Assembly (NCBI GenBank): GCA_009103225.1 | Contig: RHPI01001737.1 | Coordinates: 186,001 to 250,000 of the forward strand | DNA length: 64,000 nt | Origin: Chlorokybus atmophyticus | Taxonomy: Eukaryota; Streptophyta; Chlorokybophyceae; Chlorokybales; Chlorokybaceae | Direction of reading: 5' to 3' | Shown here: in pieces, positions 21,095-30,660 of the stretch | How positions within the stretch are numbered: position 1 is the first letter of the stretch | Layout of the letters: the number at the start of each line of letters is the position of its first letter | The notes under the pieces: generated by a model | Databases searched by the model: none | What the model saw: only the letters and a program-made list of their open reading frames with translations | Told to the model about the DNA's origin: nothing | Translations under genes and position numbers: made by a program

Positions 21095-24000
21095 GTGATT
21101 GGCATTAGCATGTTGCAGAGGAATACATTAATCTCTATACTTTTTGATAAAGTTTCTGCTCTGTGTGCTATTTCAAATGTGTGGACTGATATAAACAACC
21201 CCGTTGATTCTAACACGAGTGGTTGTGTTTTCATTAATGTGCCATTTTTTGAGTTGTTGTTTGCAATCAAACAATTGCACGAGGTGCAATCGCAACATTC
21301 CCTCACTGCATGCGTTGTGGTACCTCGGTATCATGGCCGTGGTCCAAACACTTAAAGGGGGGAGAGGTGATTGCTCAACTCACACGAAACGAAACAAGAA
21401 CATTACCACTTCAGGTAATTTTTATAAAAACCGCAACCAATCACGGCATTCCAACATTGGCAACTTTTGGTGGTAGATCAGTACCACTTAAGTGGCGTTT
21501 GAGAGTCAGTTTATGGGTGCCTCGTGCACATCACTATTTAACACAGGTGCAAACCACAGTTTTGTGGAACACGCTTGGGTAAAAAGAAATAACATCGCAT
21601 TTACACTAATCGCATTGTATGTACGAGCAGCTGCTTCTACTCTTAATGCTTTAAGAAAAGTGAAAGGACGCTTTGTTATTGCCGGTTGTAAAACACATAC
21701 CACATTTATTGTGGTGCACATTGGGATTCACGGTGTTGACTTTGTGTTAGGTGAACCGTGGTAAACCGAAGCGAGTATGCTACTTGATGCTCAAAATGGC
21801 ACGTGCACTTTGAGGAGGGAAACACGCTCTTTTACCTTAAAAGTGGCACATGTGGTACATGATAACAAGCATGCTACTTCACTTCTCTCAGCTATGCAAC
21901 TTAAGCGTTGCATACGCAAACGGGAGGAAGTGTACTTGTTGCACGTACACGAGGTAACAACACCTGAAAACGATGGTGTACAAGACCCCGTTGTGCAATC
22001 ACTTACACAGCAGTATTTTTATGTTTTTTAGGAAGAACTCCCTAAGCTTCCTCCTGATAGAAACATTCACCACACCATTCCACTCAAAGAGGGAGCTAAG
22101 CCACCATGTGGCCTGGTGGCCTATTTATAGGCTAAGTCCCTTAGAGCATGCGGAAATGGGAAACCAGCTAATGGATTTGCTCGATAAAGGTTTAATTACC
22201 AAGAGTATCTCCCCATTCGGAGCACGTAATCTATTTGTGCCCCAAAAGAATGGCAAGTTGCGAATGTGTGTGGATTATCGAGCATTAAATAACTTATTTA
22301 ATGCCTTGAAGGTGACTTTAAAAAAACAGTTACCCTTTGCCCAGAATTGATGATTTGTTTCATAAGTTGTCAGGTGCCGGAGTGTTTAGCCCACTTATTA
22401 AGAGTCATAAGAAAATCGTACATGGATTCCGAGGCGGGGTCTCGTAGTGGTATTTCTTTTCGAGTGTTCCTTTTAGCCTTTGTGGTTAACTTCTGCTTAA
22501 TATCAGAGACCGTTTGCGCAAGATCATACAGCTGGTTAAGTATTTCATTATTCACCTCCCGCTGTTTGATTGCTCCGGTGGCTGCAATAGCAGCGTAGTA
22601 TTCAGTTTTCTGTGAACTACTTTTGTTAGACCACTGAGTTGTGTTCCACGCTTCAACATCTGACAAGTGGTTATCATCAATTTAGAATTCATCATGAGGA
22701 TGTACAAAAGACAGCTTTTCGTACACCTATAGGGCACTTTGAGTATAAAGTGTGGCCTTTTGGGTTGACGAACGCACCCGCAACGTTTCAGGCAGCTATA
22801 AATGCTGTGTTTGTGGATGAGCTGTATAACTTTGTGCTGATATATCTGGATGATATTATTGTGTACAGCAAAACCCGGGAGGAACACCACAAGCATTTGC
22901 AAACGGTGTTGTTAAAATTGCAAGAACACAAATTCTATGCCAACCTGACCAAATGCAACTTTGCACAAGAAGAACTTCCCTTTCTAGGACATGTGATGGG
23001 CAAAGATGGGTTGAAGCCTGATCCCCATCAGGTGTCGGTAGTCAAAGACTGGCCACCACCAAAAGATGTGCATCAATTACGAGCCTTTTTAGGTTTGGCC
23101 AATTACTTCCGCAAGTTCATGCGAGGGTATTCGACTATGGCCAATGCATTAACATCTTTACTTCGTAAACATGTCAAATTTGGGTGGACGGAAGCACATG
23201 AGAAAGCCTTCTCATGCACCAAAGATGCATTGACAAAGACACCCGTGTTAGCTTTTTCGGATCACACCCAACCTTTTATGGTGGTCAGTGATGCATCCAC
23301 CATAAGATGTGGTGCAGCTTTGCTTTAAGGCGACAAGCCGTGTGCCTAATAAAGCAGAAAATTCAACCCTGCTGAGCGTAATTACACAACCACCGAACAG
23401 GAATTACTCGGTGTTGTGCATGCGTTACGCACTTGACGTTGCTACTTAAAAGGGGTGGAATTCTTAGTGATTAAGGATCACAATCCTCTTACCTCTTTCA
23501 CACGCAACAAAACCTATCCCGACGACAAGCCAGGTGGAATGAGTTCTTATCTCGTTTCACATTCACATGGCAGTATCGTCCGGGACGCACCATTGTGGCT
23601 GATCCACTCAGCCGCAGTCCGGTCCTCCTAGCACTTACGCGCTCGCGTATACAGCACATTGCACCCACTGAAGACCCCTTTTCAATAGAGGTATCAGAGG
23701 GCTATACTGTAGACAGTTAGTCTAACAGTCTGGCCAACATTTCTCAACTGAGCAAGAAGGGAAAACTGTGGTATAAAGGAGATCAATTGGTCATACCCAA
23801 CTCGAAGGACTTACGCACACACTGCATGCAATCAGTGCATGACCCACAGTACGCTGGGCACTTGGGCAGGCATAAAACGCTCAAGCATGCGCAACGGTTG
23901 TACTGGTGGCCATTAATGACCACTGATGTGGATCAATACGTTCGCACATGTGATGTGTGTCGACGAAACAAGCCGTTACAATAAAAACAATTAGGTTTGC

Positions 24001-24477
24001 TGAAACCGTCAAGCATCCCTGAATAAAAGTGGGACAGTGTTAGTATGGATTTAATTACTGACCTTCCGGAAACAGCTGCGAAAAACATTGCTATCACTGT
24101 TTTCGTCGACAGGCTTACTAAAATGGTGCATTTCGTTCCATGCTCCACCACATTGAGTGCACGGTGTTAACACACTTGTTTGTGCAAATTGTTTTTAGAG
24201 CACACGGGGTTCCCCGCGAGCTTGTAACAGACCGTGATCCAAGATTTGTTTCAAAGTTTTGGCGAGAAGTCTGCGGGCTATTGGGTGTAAAACAAAGCAT
24301 GTCGACTGCTTTTCACCCACAAACATATGGTCAAACTGAGCGAGCAAATTAAGTGCTTGAAAGAATAACTCGGCATTATGTGTCTCCCGACCACTTGGAT
24401 TGGGATAAGTACTTGCTAATGGCGGAGTTTGCTGTGAACAACGCATGGCAGAAAGTGTGAAGGCAACCCCGTTTTTC
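21095..24477 (+). pseudogene. pol of chromovirus 1, protease to integrase core (broken)
   Basis: Frames in order: a short unassigned ORF at 21095-21355; a retroviral-type protease around 21520-21760, with NTGANHSFVEHAW where the catalytic motif is normally D-T-G, so the Asp is lost, followed by VDFVLGEPW; an RT region from about 22040 with [16 protein letters not shown] and, past a foreign insert, PFGLTNAPATFQ and IYLDDIIVYSKTRE (the YLDD active site); RNase H from VLAFSDHTQPFMVVSDAS; the integrase zinc domain HLGRHKTLKHAQRLYWWP with CDVCRRNK; and catalytic-core pieces [10 protein letters not shown] and ELVTDRDPRFVSKFW. Several stops and frame changes separate these. The piggyBac element cuts integrase at 24478. 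Confidence 0.88.
22393..22648 (-). other. foreign coding-like insert inside the reverse transcriptase
   Basis: Compared with the sister element near 51,090, about 255 extra bases interrupt the RT frame between GTGTTTAGC and CTTCAACATCTGAC. The insert is not similar to anything else in the window. On the minus strand it is open throughout and reads like a helical polypeptide (EYYAAIAATGAIKQREVNNE, then DIKQKLTTKAKRN). The flanks GTGTTTAGCCCACTT and GTGTTCCACGCTT resemble a decayed target duplication. I do not recognise the source. Confidence 0.6.
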
Positions 24478-24799
24478 TTAACACTAAGATGGGAACTGTA
24501 TTAAAAGAAGTACTTGTACTTAAAAGAGTACCAAAAATCGCCTCTGTTTGGCCGCAATTTATTCTTTTACCCAAGCTAAAGTAGATAGCACAGCCTATAT
24601 CAAGTTGTTGCAATTTTTAAGCAGCACGTCGTAAAACTAGTTTCATAATTTTTAGCCCATTGTGCTGAAAGTTATATATTTTCAAAGTAGCCGTCAAGCT
24701 GCACAAAACGCCCCAGATGTTGTGACTTTTAGGGCTCTTTTGGCTGATGTACCTATCGAACTAAGTTGTGACTTTTAGGTGTGTTTTGGCAGGTAAGTT

Positions 24800-27239
24800 G
24801 GCGAAAATACCAGGCCTGGGGGCCGCCTCTGCTAGCAGCGCGGCGGTGATAGCGAGGGAAACGACGAGGGGCGTGGCGAGAGGCGCGACGGCGGCGGCGA
24901 GGGAGGTTGGGGAGGGGCTGGGTGCTAGGTCAAGAGGCTGGGTAGGCCGCAAACTCAAAGTCCCAGCCACATATTGGTCTGTGGCATGGGCGAAAGCAGA
25001 GTTTGGGGCTGCTTGGCAGTCGACTCTGTTGGATGGTGCGGTGGTGGGGTTCAAGGAGGGAGTAAGAGAGGAGAGGGATAAGTGGGAGTGTAGTTTTCAC
25101 TTTGATAGCTCAGTTACTATACTAGGTGCAGCAGTAGTTGAGGAGTATTCGCTGCCGCTGGCGCATGAAGAGGGAGGAGATGGAGGAGCAGATCACAATG
25201 AGGAGGAGCCTATCATAGTTCCATGATGGGGGAGACACCTCCTGCAATCGATGAGAGTGTAGAGAGCAGTGAAGACGACGGCAGTGAGGAGGATAGAGGG
25301 CAAGCAGAGTTGGGAGGTGGAGGGAGAGGGAGAGGGAGAGGGAGGGGAAGATGGCTTGAGCCTGAAACATTTGTGGGTCATGTTGGCCCAGCAATACAAG
25401 ACCTCCCATCCAAGAATCCACTGCAGTTGCTGCTCCTTTTCATTCCATTCACCTTTTGGGATCATGCCGCTGTTCATACAAACCTCTACGCTGCACACTG
25501 CACAGCGTCGTTTTGGTCCAGATGGTGGGCGTCAGTGGTTGCCAGTAACACGTCAAGAGCTTTTGCGTTGGGTTGGCTTGACACTTGCCATGGCGTGCCA
25601 CACATTGAATGACATGCATTCATATTGGCGCACTGGTCTGATGGGGGCAGTAATATTTCCTGACTTTGGGAGGTTTATGAGTATCACACGCTATCAACAA
25701 ATCAAACGCTATTTTCATTTGAATGATAATAGCCAACGGCCAAGTGATCGTACTACTAATGACTATAAGCTATGGCATATATTGCCCATCATCAACACAC
25801 TCCGCGATACTTTCAAGCGGTATTATAAGCCTGGTAGGAATGTTACTATTGATGAACGCACTATTCCCATACGTAACAAAATGTGTCCCATCCGCATATA
25901 TAATCATAGCAAGCCTTATAAGCTTGGCATTGAGATTTTTCAAGCTTGCAACTCTGACACCTACTACTGCTATGATTTAATCGTGTATGATAAGTGCCCA
26001 CGTCCAGAGCTTCACACTTGTTGTACAACAACTAGTGATTACCATGCCTTATGCTCATCATCACTTTATACTTGATCGTGGCTTCACCTCACCTAAACTA
26101 CTAATGTGGCTGCAAATGCAAGGGCATAGCGGTACGGGTACTACAGTAGCTAATCGAGTTGGGTACCCCTCACACTTGATCACTTTGGATGACCGTGCCG
26201 AACAAGGTGAACATAGGTTTGCTATTGCCCCCCATGATGGCCTCATTGCAGTGTGCTGGAAAGACAAGAAGCCAGTCTTCTTTCTTTCCATGTCATGGTG
26301 TGTCACACGGCATTGTGTCTCGTTTGCAATCTGATGGTAGAAGAGCAGATGTCCCCGCTCCCGACTGTGCTGTTGTTTACAATCTACACAAGGACGCTGT
26401 CGACCAATACGACAAGTATTGTTTGAAGACCAACTACTCAATACAGAAACAGTCCATTTCTGTCAAGTAGTGGCACCGTGCTTGGTGGGGTGTGTTTGAT
26501 GGTGCAGTGGCTAACGTGTGGGTGTGTTTCGCACATGCCAACCCCACCTATACGCGCATGGAGTTCGTGCTTGAGCTGCAAGAGCAGCTGGTGCATAACA
26601 CGCTTGACTCAAGACCTATTGGCGAAGTGCTATTGAGGTAATGTCTGTGCGAAGCTGTGCTGTTGTTGTTGTCGTCGTCTTTGCTGTTGTTGTGATCCAG
26701 CGTTTGTGTGCAGCTGTGTTGTCCTGCTGTTGTTATTGTGGTCGTCTTTCTTGTTGTTGTTGTCCAGCGTTTGTGTGCAGTTGTGTTGTCCTGCTGTTGT
26801 TGTTGTGGTCGTCTCTGTTGCTGTTGTTGTTGTTGTTGTCCAGCGTTTGTGTGCAGCTGTGTTGTCCTGCCGTTGTTGTCCTTGTGCATAGATCTGCGTG
26901 TTGCTTCCCCTCTCATTCTCTCACCATGCGTTGGTTTCAAACAGGCAGGCAAGCGGCATTCAAGGATCCGCAAGGGAGGTTTAGGGGTGGTCATTTAGCC
27001 GACAAGCACCCATCATCTAAGCAGCGATGGTGCCTGGTGTGTTCAGCAGATGCACGCAACAGTACCTCTCTGCCAGGCGAGCGGCCCGCAAGAGGCAAGA
27101 AGACCTACTGGTGTCAGCATTGCAACGTGCACTTGTGTAAGACCCCATGCTTCATAAGCGCTTTCACACTGACAGAAATATCATGGGCATTGATGTTGGC
27201 CCAAAGCGCAAGCGCAGGTCTCTCCGGACCAGCATGTAA
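24800..27239 (+). pseudogene. piggyBac transposase (frameshifted)
   Basis: Successive frames give an acidic and Gly/Arg-rich N-terminus (ESVESSEDDGSEED near 25250), then NPLQLLLLFIPFTFWD, then QELLRWVGLTLAMACH and SITRYQQIKRYFHLND, the DDE-fold entry. Catalytic Asp candidates are NVTIDERTIP (near 25850), HHFILDRGFTSPKLLMW (near 26070) and KDAVDQYDKYCLKTNYS (near 26400), matching the D-D-D pattern. A cysteine-rich C-terminal domain follows at about 27020-27160 (RWCLVCSADARN, YWCQHCNVHLCKTPC). Frame changes near 25490, 26060 and 26290 and a stop near 26470 break it; a few could be introns, but the ones inside conserved blocks are lesions. The enzyme would cut and paste the element at TTAA. Confidence 0.88.
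26640..26885 (+). repeat. minisatellite-like repeat in the piggyBac body
   Basis: Three imperfect copies of roughly 55-75 bp share CCAGCGTTTGTGTGCAG followed by TGTTGTCCTGCTGTTGTTG-like trinucleotide runs of variable length. They sit between the DDE core and the Cys-rich domain of the transposase, where a linker or intron would be expected. Confidence 0.8.
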
Positions 27240-28303
27240 GTGTGTGTGACTAAGTTTGCTTGCACATATGCATGCGTGCGTTGACATGTGTGCTTCACTC
27301 TTTAGGTGAGGAGTAGAGCGGCTTGATGTTGCTGGCCTGACCAAGTTTATCCGCAAGGAGAAATTATATAGTCAGTTGGCAAGCACAATGTGTACTATAG
27401 TACTTGATAGTTGCCAAGTGGTTGGTTGTGGTATGCATGTACACAATCACGTCACATTCTTATCAAGTGCGATGCTGTGATAATAAGTTGACATCATCCT
27501 CTCGGTACTACAAGAAGTTCTTACCACAATAGCAAGCTTTGCAGCACACGCAGCCTGCACAACTTGTGCAATGCGCGCAACCCATGCACCATTACCTGGT
27601 TAACGAATTATCCTGGTCAGATTCATGGTTAATTAACTATTATTATATTTTGCCGGTTACATAACTACATAAGCTATCTACCCTCCAAGGAGTTTGATTT
27701 TTAAGGGTCCACACCGCATGCAATACCCGTCATAAAATCCGAGATAACTGTACTCTTTTAGGTACATTTACCTCCCATCTTAGTGTTAAATTACGTGATA
27801 CTTCCTAACATACATGTTTCATTGCGTGTACCCCGCAATGAACTGTCTGTGCCAGCGGCAAAAGACTTTGCCGTTGCAATGCAGGAACATTTGGCTCGAG
27901 CCAAGCTATGTTTGTCCGAGGCACAAGATAGACAAAAAACTTACGCTGATAAACATCGAAAGATGGCCACTTTCGATGTGGGCAACAAAGTGTTGCTCAA
28001 TGCAAAGAACATAACCATTAAGGGTACGGGAGCGCGCAAGCTGCTCCCCAAATGGTTAGGTCTATTCTCTATCATTGATAATATTGGTTCGCATGCTTAC
28101 AGACTGCAATTGCCCCCAAGCATGCGTATACACAACATGTTCCATGTGAACTTGTTGAAACCTTACCGCTCTGACGGAAGGACTCAGCCTCCACCTCCAC
28201 CTGTCATGGTGGATAGCGAGCTCAAATACGAGGTGGAAGCTATTTTAGACCATAAACTTAGTAGTCGTGGCCGCACAACCCGCTATTTAGTTAATTAAGA
28301 AGG

Positions 28304-28408
28304 TGTTACGACAAGGGTCCGGCCATCTAAGCCATAAAAGACCATGGTGGGATTTATGACTATTCTCATTCTTACGTATTACGCCCAGCCTCCCTGGCTG
28401 CCGTAACA
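28304..28408 (-). repeat. TRIM LTR copy (3' copy in element orientation)
   Basis: 105 bp, ending CCGTAACA in plus-strand reading; nearly identical to the copy at 28820-28924, differing at a few positions. Confidence 0.9.
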
Positions 28409-28819
28409 CACCTCCCCCATTAGAATAAGCACGTCCTCGGCTACTTCTTATAGGGTTCTTTTTCTTAGCCCTCCGCCCGCGGGCGACCGAGCCATCTCGA
28501 CCGGCGACCGCTCACGGCCGGGTTGAGTCCGGTCATTTCTGCGACCGGCGGGTCAACACCGCGCGGTCGTTCTCGTTCTCGAGAACGTTGTCAGCCGTTC
28601 TCTCGAACGTTCTGTTCGAGCGACCGTTCTAGATCGCGTTCTTTGCCGTCCCTTTCGTTCCTTCCGACCTGCGACTTGCCCAAGGCCGCGGGTCCCACCG
28701 CGACTTTTCCAAGGTCGCGGTGCACTTTCCTTAGAACTTTTGCCAACCGAAAAATTGCCGCTCTATCCCCCTTGGGGAGTCGAGCCCACGACCTTTAGGT
28801 TGTCGGCCCCGATACCAAA

Positions 28820-28924
28820 TGTTACGACAAGGGTCCGGCCATCTAAGCCATAAAAGACCATGGTGGGATTCATGACTATTCTCATTTTTACGTATTACGC
28901 CCAGCCTCCCTGGCTGCCGTATAA
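28820..28924 (-). repeat. TRIM LTR copy (5' copy in element orientation)
   Basis: 105 bp. Its plus-strand end reads CCGTATAA against CCGTAACA in the other copy. The high identity between the two suggests a much younger insertion than the host chromovirus. Confidence 0.9.
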
Positions 28925-29171
28925 GAAGGGTATGGCCCAGAAAATAACAGTTGGGAGCCTGACAGGCATCTTACGCACTGCCGTGAGTTGCTTTAGGCTT
29001 ATACGGATTCACTTCCGTCCCGTTAACTGTGGGCTTGGATTATGACAGACTGGCAGTGCAGTTTCATTTCCGCCCTAGCAATCCTGCAATCTCACTGGTC
29101 TCTTTGTCTTCAAAACGAGGTCTGATCAGCCTGGGTTCAACGAGGACATTGCAATCTCAAGTGGGGGGGAA

Positions 29172-29694
29172 TGTAACGGGAGCAATAGTATTGGGGACAT
29201 TATTGCGACCTAAATTAGCTACATAAGCTTCATTTATGTTAATAAGTATCCTTATTTACTTATTTACACCTCTTTTCTACGGTTCCTCGCTTATATCCGA
29301 TTATATTAATTGATATAAGTCCCAACGGGTGTAGGACCGCCTTTTCAAGCCTATTTAAGATTGCATATGTTATATGCGACCACTATAGCCAGCTATCGCA
29401 ATAGGTACCTTACCGTTAGGTCCCTTATCGTTAGATATCTGAGCTTTAATTGGCTCACGCCAGATTTCCAACGGTTACCCAATCTGTAGGGTTCTTATCT
29501 GGTGTTGAGTTTGATATCAAGACACATATGTGTGATAAACTCTTGATATAAAAGGTCCATCAACTGATAGGACCTCATTTCGTCCTCTGCCACAGCGTCA
29601 TGCTGCCGGCGGCTTAACATGCTTGTTGCTGGCGGTGTGGGTGTTGGGGTAGAGGATTGAAGGGTTGTCGGCGGCGACGCCGGCATCTGTTACA
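29172..29694 (+). repeat. 3' LTR of chromovirus 1
   Basis: 523 bp, TGTAACGGGAGC to ATCTGTTACA, preceded by the polypurine tract and followed by ATTAC, the target duplication. Internal GGTACCTTACCGTTAGGT and TAGGGTT blocks are shared with the 5' LTR. Confidence 0.93.
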
Positions 29695-29699
29695 ATTAC

Positions 29700-30660
29700 G
29701 ATGCACATGCAAGAGGCCATATACGACGTATATTGCATGTGCAATCATGAAAATGTAACGTGTATTGGTAAGCGCGCACGCCATTTCGAGTTGATGCTAC
29801 TCTTTCAAAAGGTAGGAGTCCTCATTTACAACGCCAGGATTATAATTGGTTGTGAACTATCTACCTAGACCTCAAGCTTAGGCTAACTATGCCAACCGCG
29901 GTCTGTAATTATTATTAAAAGCAATTGTGTGTTTTATCGTGAGTGTCCTATGGTACATGTATAAACTGTGCTTGCCCTACGCGCGTATAAGTGATACCGC
30001 CCGTTAAATCGGTCATACCTTTTACTTTATGCACCTCTGCGTGGCTTGTGGTAGGCTATAGCGGTATGAGTGAATGATTGGACTGGCATCCATAAATAGG
30101 TCAAGGCTTTGTAATTGCGTCAGCTGTATATGCTTTGATCAAGTACACTTATTCTTCCATAATATGCGCAGCTTGCGCGTGCCACATGCACAATTGCCGC
30201 GATTATGGGGCTCCATACACGCATCAGTAGCAATAATTGACTCTCTCTCACCTGTCATAACGCTCATGTTTGAGGACATGTGCATGCTTTGTATTGCATG
30301 CATGACAATGCATGACTGTTGGCCCTTTTTGCAACGACCGCATCTGATGTGAGTTGTAGTGTACAAGTGCAATCGTATACAAGAGTAAACAGCAACAAGT
30401 GCTAGTTTGCTTTCGTACATACTGGGACGCCATGACCATTGTCATTGCATACCGGTACTCGATACCTGTAAACAGGCTGTGATGAACTGCAAGACAGCGT
30501 GTGTCAGCTTTTACAGTCTTTGGCTCACCAGGTCCTCCGTGTCATAAGCACGCACGGATCCTCTCGAGGAGACGACGCGCGCACCCAACACACAGGCCAG
30601 TGTGCCACGCTGGACATTGCTTCTTACCCCCGCCCCGCTACTACGGCGCTGCCGCCCTTC
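29700..30660. other. intergenic region upstream of the CA1P-like gene
   Basis: 960 bp without a supported gene. The first half is AT-rich, and GC content rises sharply near 30,500. The promoter of the phosphatase gene should lie in the last few hundred bases; no TATA box is evident. Confidence 0.45.

Larger units (their letters stand above)
24482..27785 (+). mobile_element. piggyBac-family DNA transposon inserted in chromovirus 1 integrase
   Basis: TTAA target copies lie at 24478-24481 and 27786-27789. Immediately inside are perfect 13-bp inverted repeats, CACTAAGATGGGA and its complement. Subterminal copies of TAAAAGAGTAC near both ends are further inverted. The 3.3-kb body holds a broken piggyBac transposase. 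After precise removal the retroelement integrase frame lines up with the sister element, confirming that piggyBac arrived second. TTAA targets are specific to this superfamily. Confidence 0.95.
28304..28924 (-). mobile_element. miniature LTR element (TRIM), reverse orientation, nested in the chromodomain
   Basis: Two 105-bp direct repeats (28304-28408 and 28820-28924) bound a 411-bp core, with the 5-bp target duplication GAAGG at 28299-28303 and 28925-28929. Read on the minus strand, each repeat starts TGTTACGGC and ends GTCGTAACA; the core begins TTTGGTATCGGGGCC, a primer-site-like motif, and ends with a purine tract GGGGGAGGTG just before the second repeat. There is no coding capacity. This is the complete plan of a terminal-repeat retrotransposon in miniature, which would depend on another element's enzymes. 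Its primer motif shares TGGTATC with the surrounding chromovirus. Confidence 0.9.
27790..29160 (+). pseudogene. integrase C-terminus and chromodomain of chromovirus 1, split by a TRIM
   Basis: From 27790 the frame resumes the integrase tail (SLRVPRNELSVPAAKDFA, GARKLLPKWLGLFSI, MRIHNMFHVNLLKPYRSDG) and enters a chromodomain (YEVEAILDHKLSS, TTRYLVN). It stops at 28298, just before the TRIM at 28304. Beyond the TRIM, from 28930, a shifted frame carries the remainder (GTATGGCCCAGAA..., equal to GYGPExNSWEPDRHLTHC in the sister element). A purine tract AAGTGGGGGGGA follows at about 29159-29170, directly before the 3' LTR. Chromodomains steer integration to marked chromatin in intact relatives. 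Confidence 0.88.
18479..29694 (+). mobile_element. Ty3/gypsy chromovirus 1, complete ends but decayed, with three nested insertions
   Basis: Two LTRs of about 530 bp bound an 11.2-kb unit, flanked by the 5-bp duplication ATTAC (18474-18478 and 29695-29699). Inside, in order, are a primer site, gag with a CCHC knuckle, protease, reverse transcriptase, RNase H, integrase and a chromodomain; this order and the chromodomain place it in the Ty3/gypsy chromoviruses. Stops and frameshifts occur throughout, so it cannot encode its own proteins. Insertions of a piggyBac element (24482-27785), a TRIM (28304-28924) and a short unrelated segment (about 22393-22648) break pol. Removing the three leaves roughly 7 kb, a bit longer than a typical chromovirus. 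Confidence 0.93.

Noticed and set aside
26640-26998. Val/Leu/Cys-rich membrane protein frames
   Set aside because: They are translations of GTT/CTG repeats in the piggyBac body in several frames at once.
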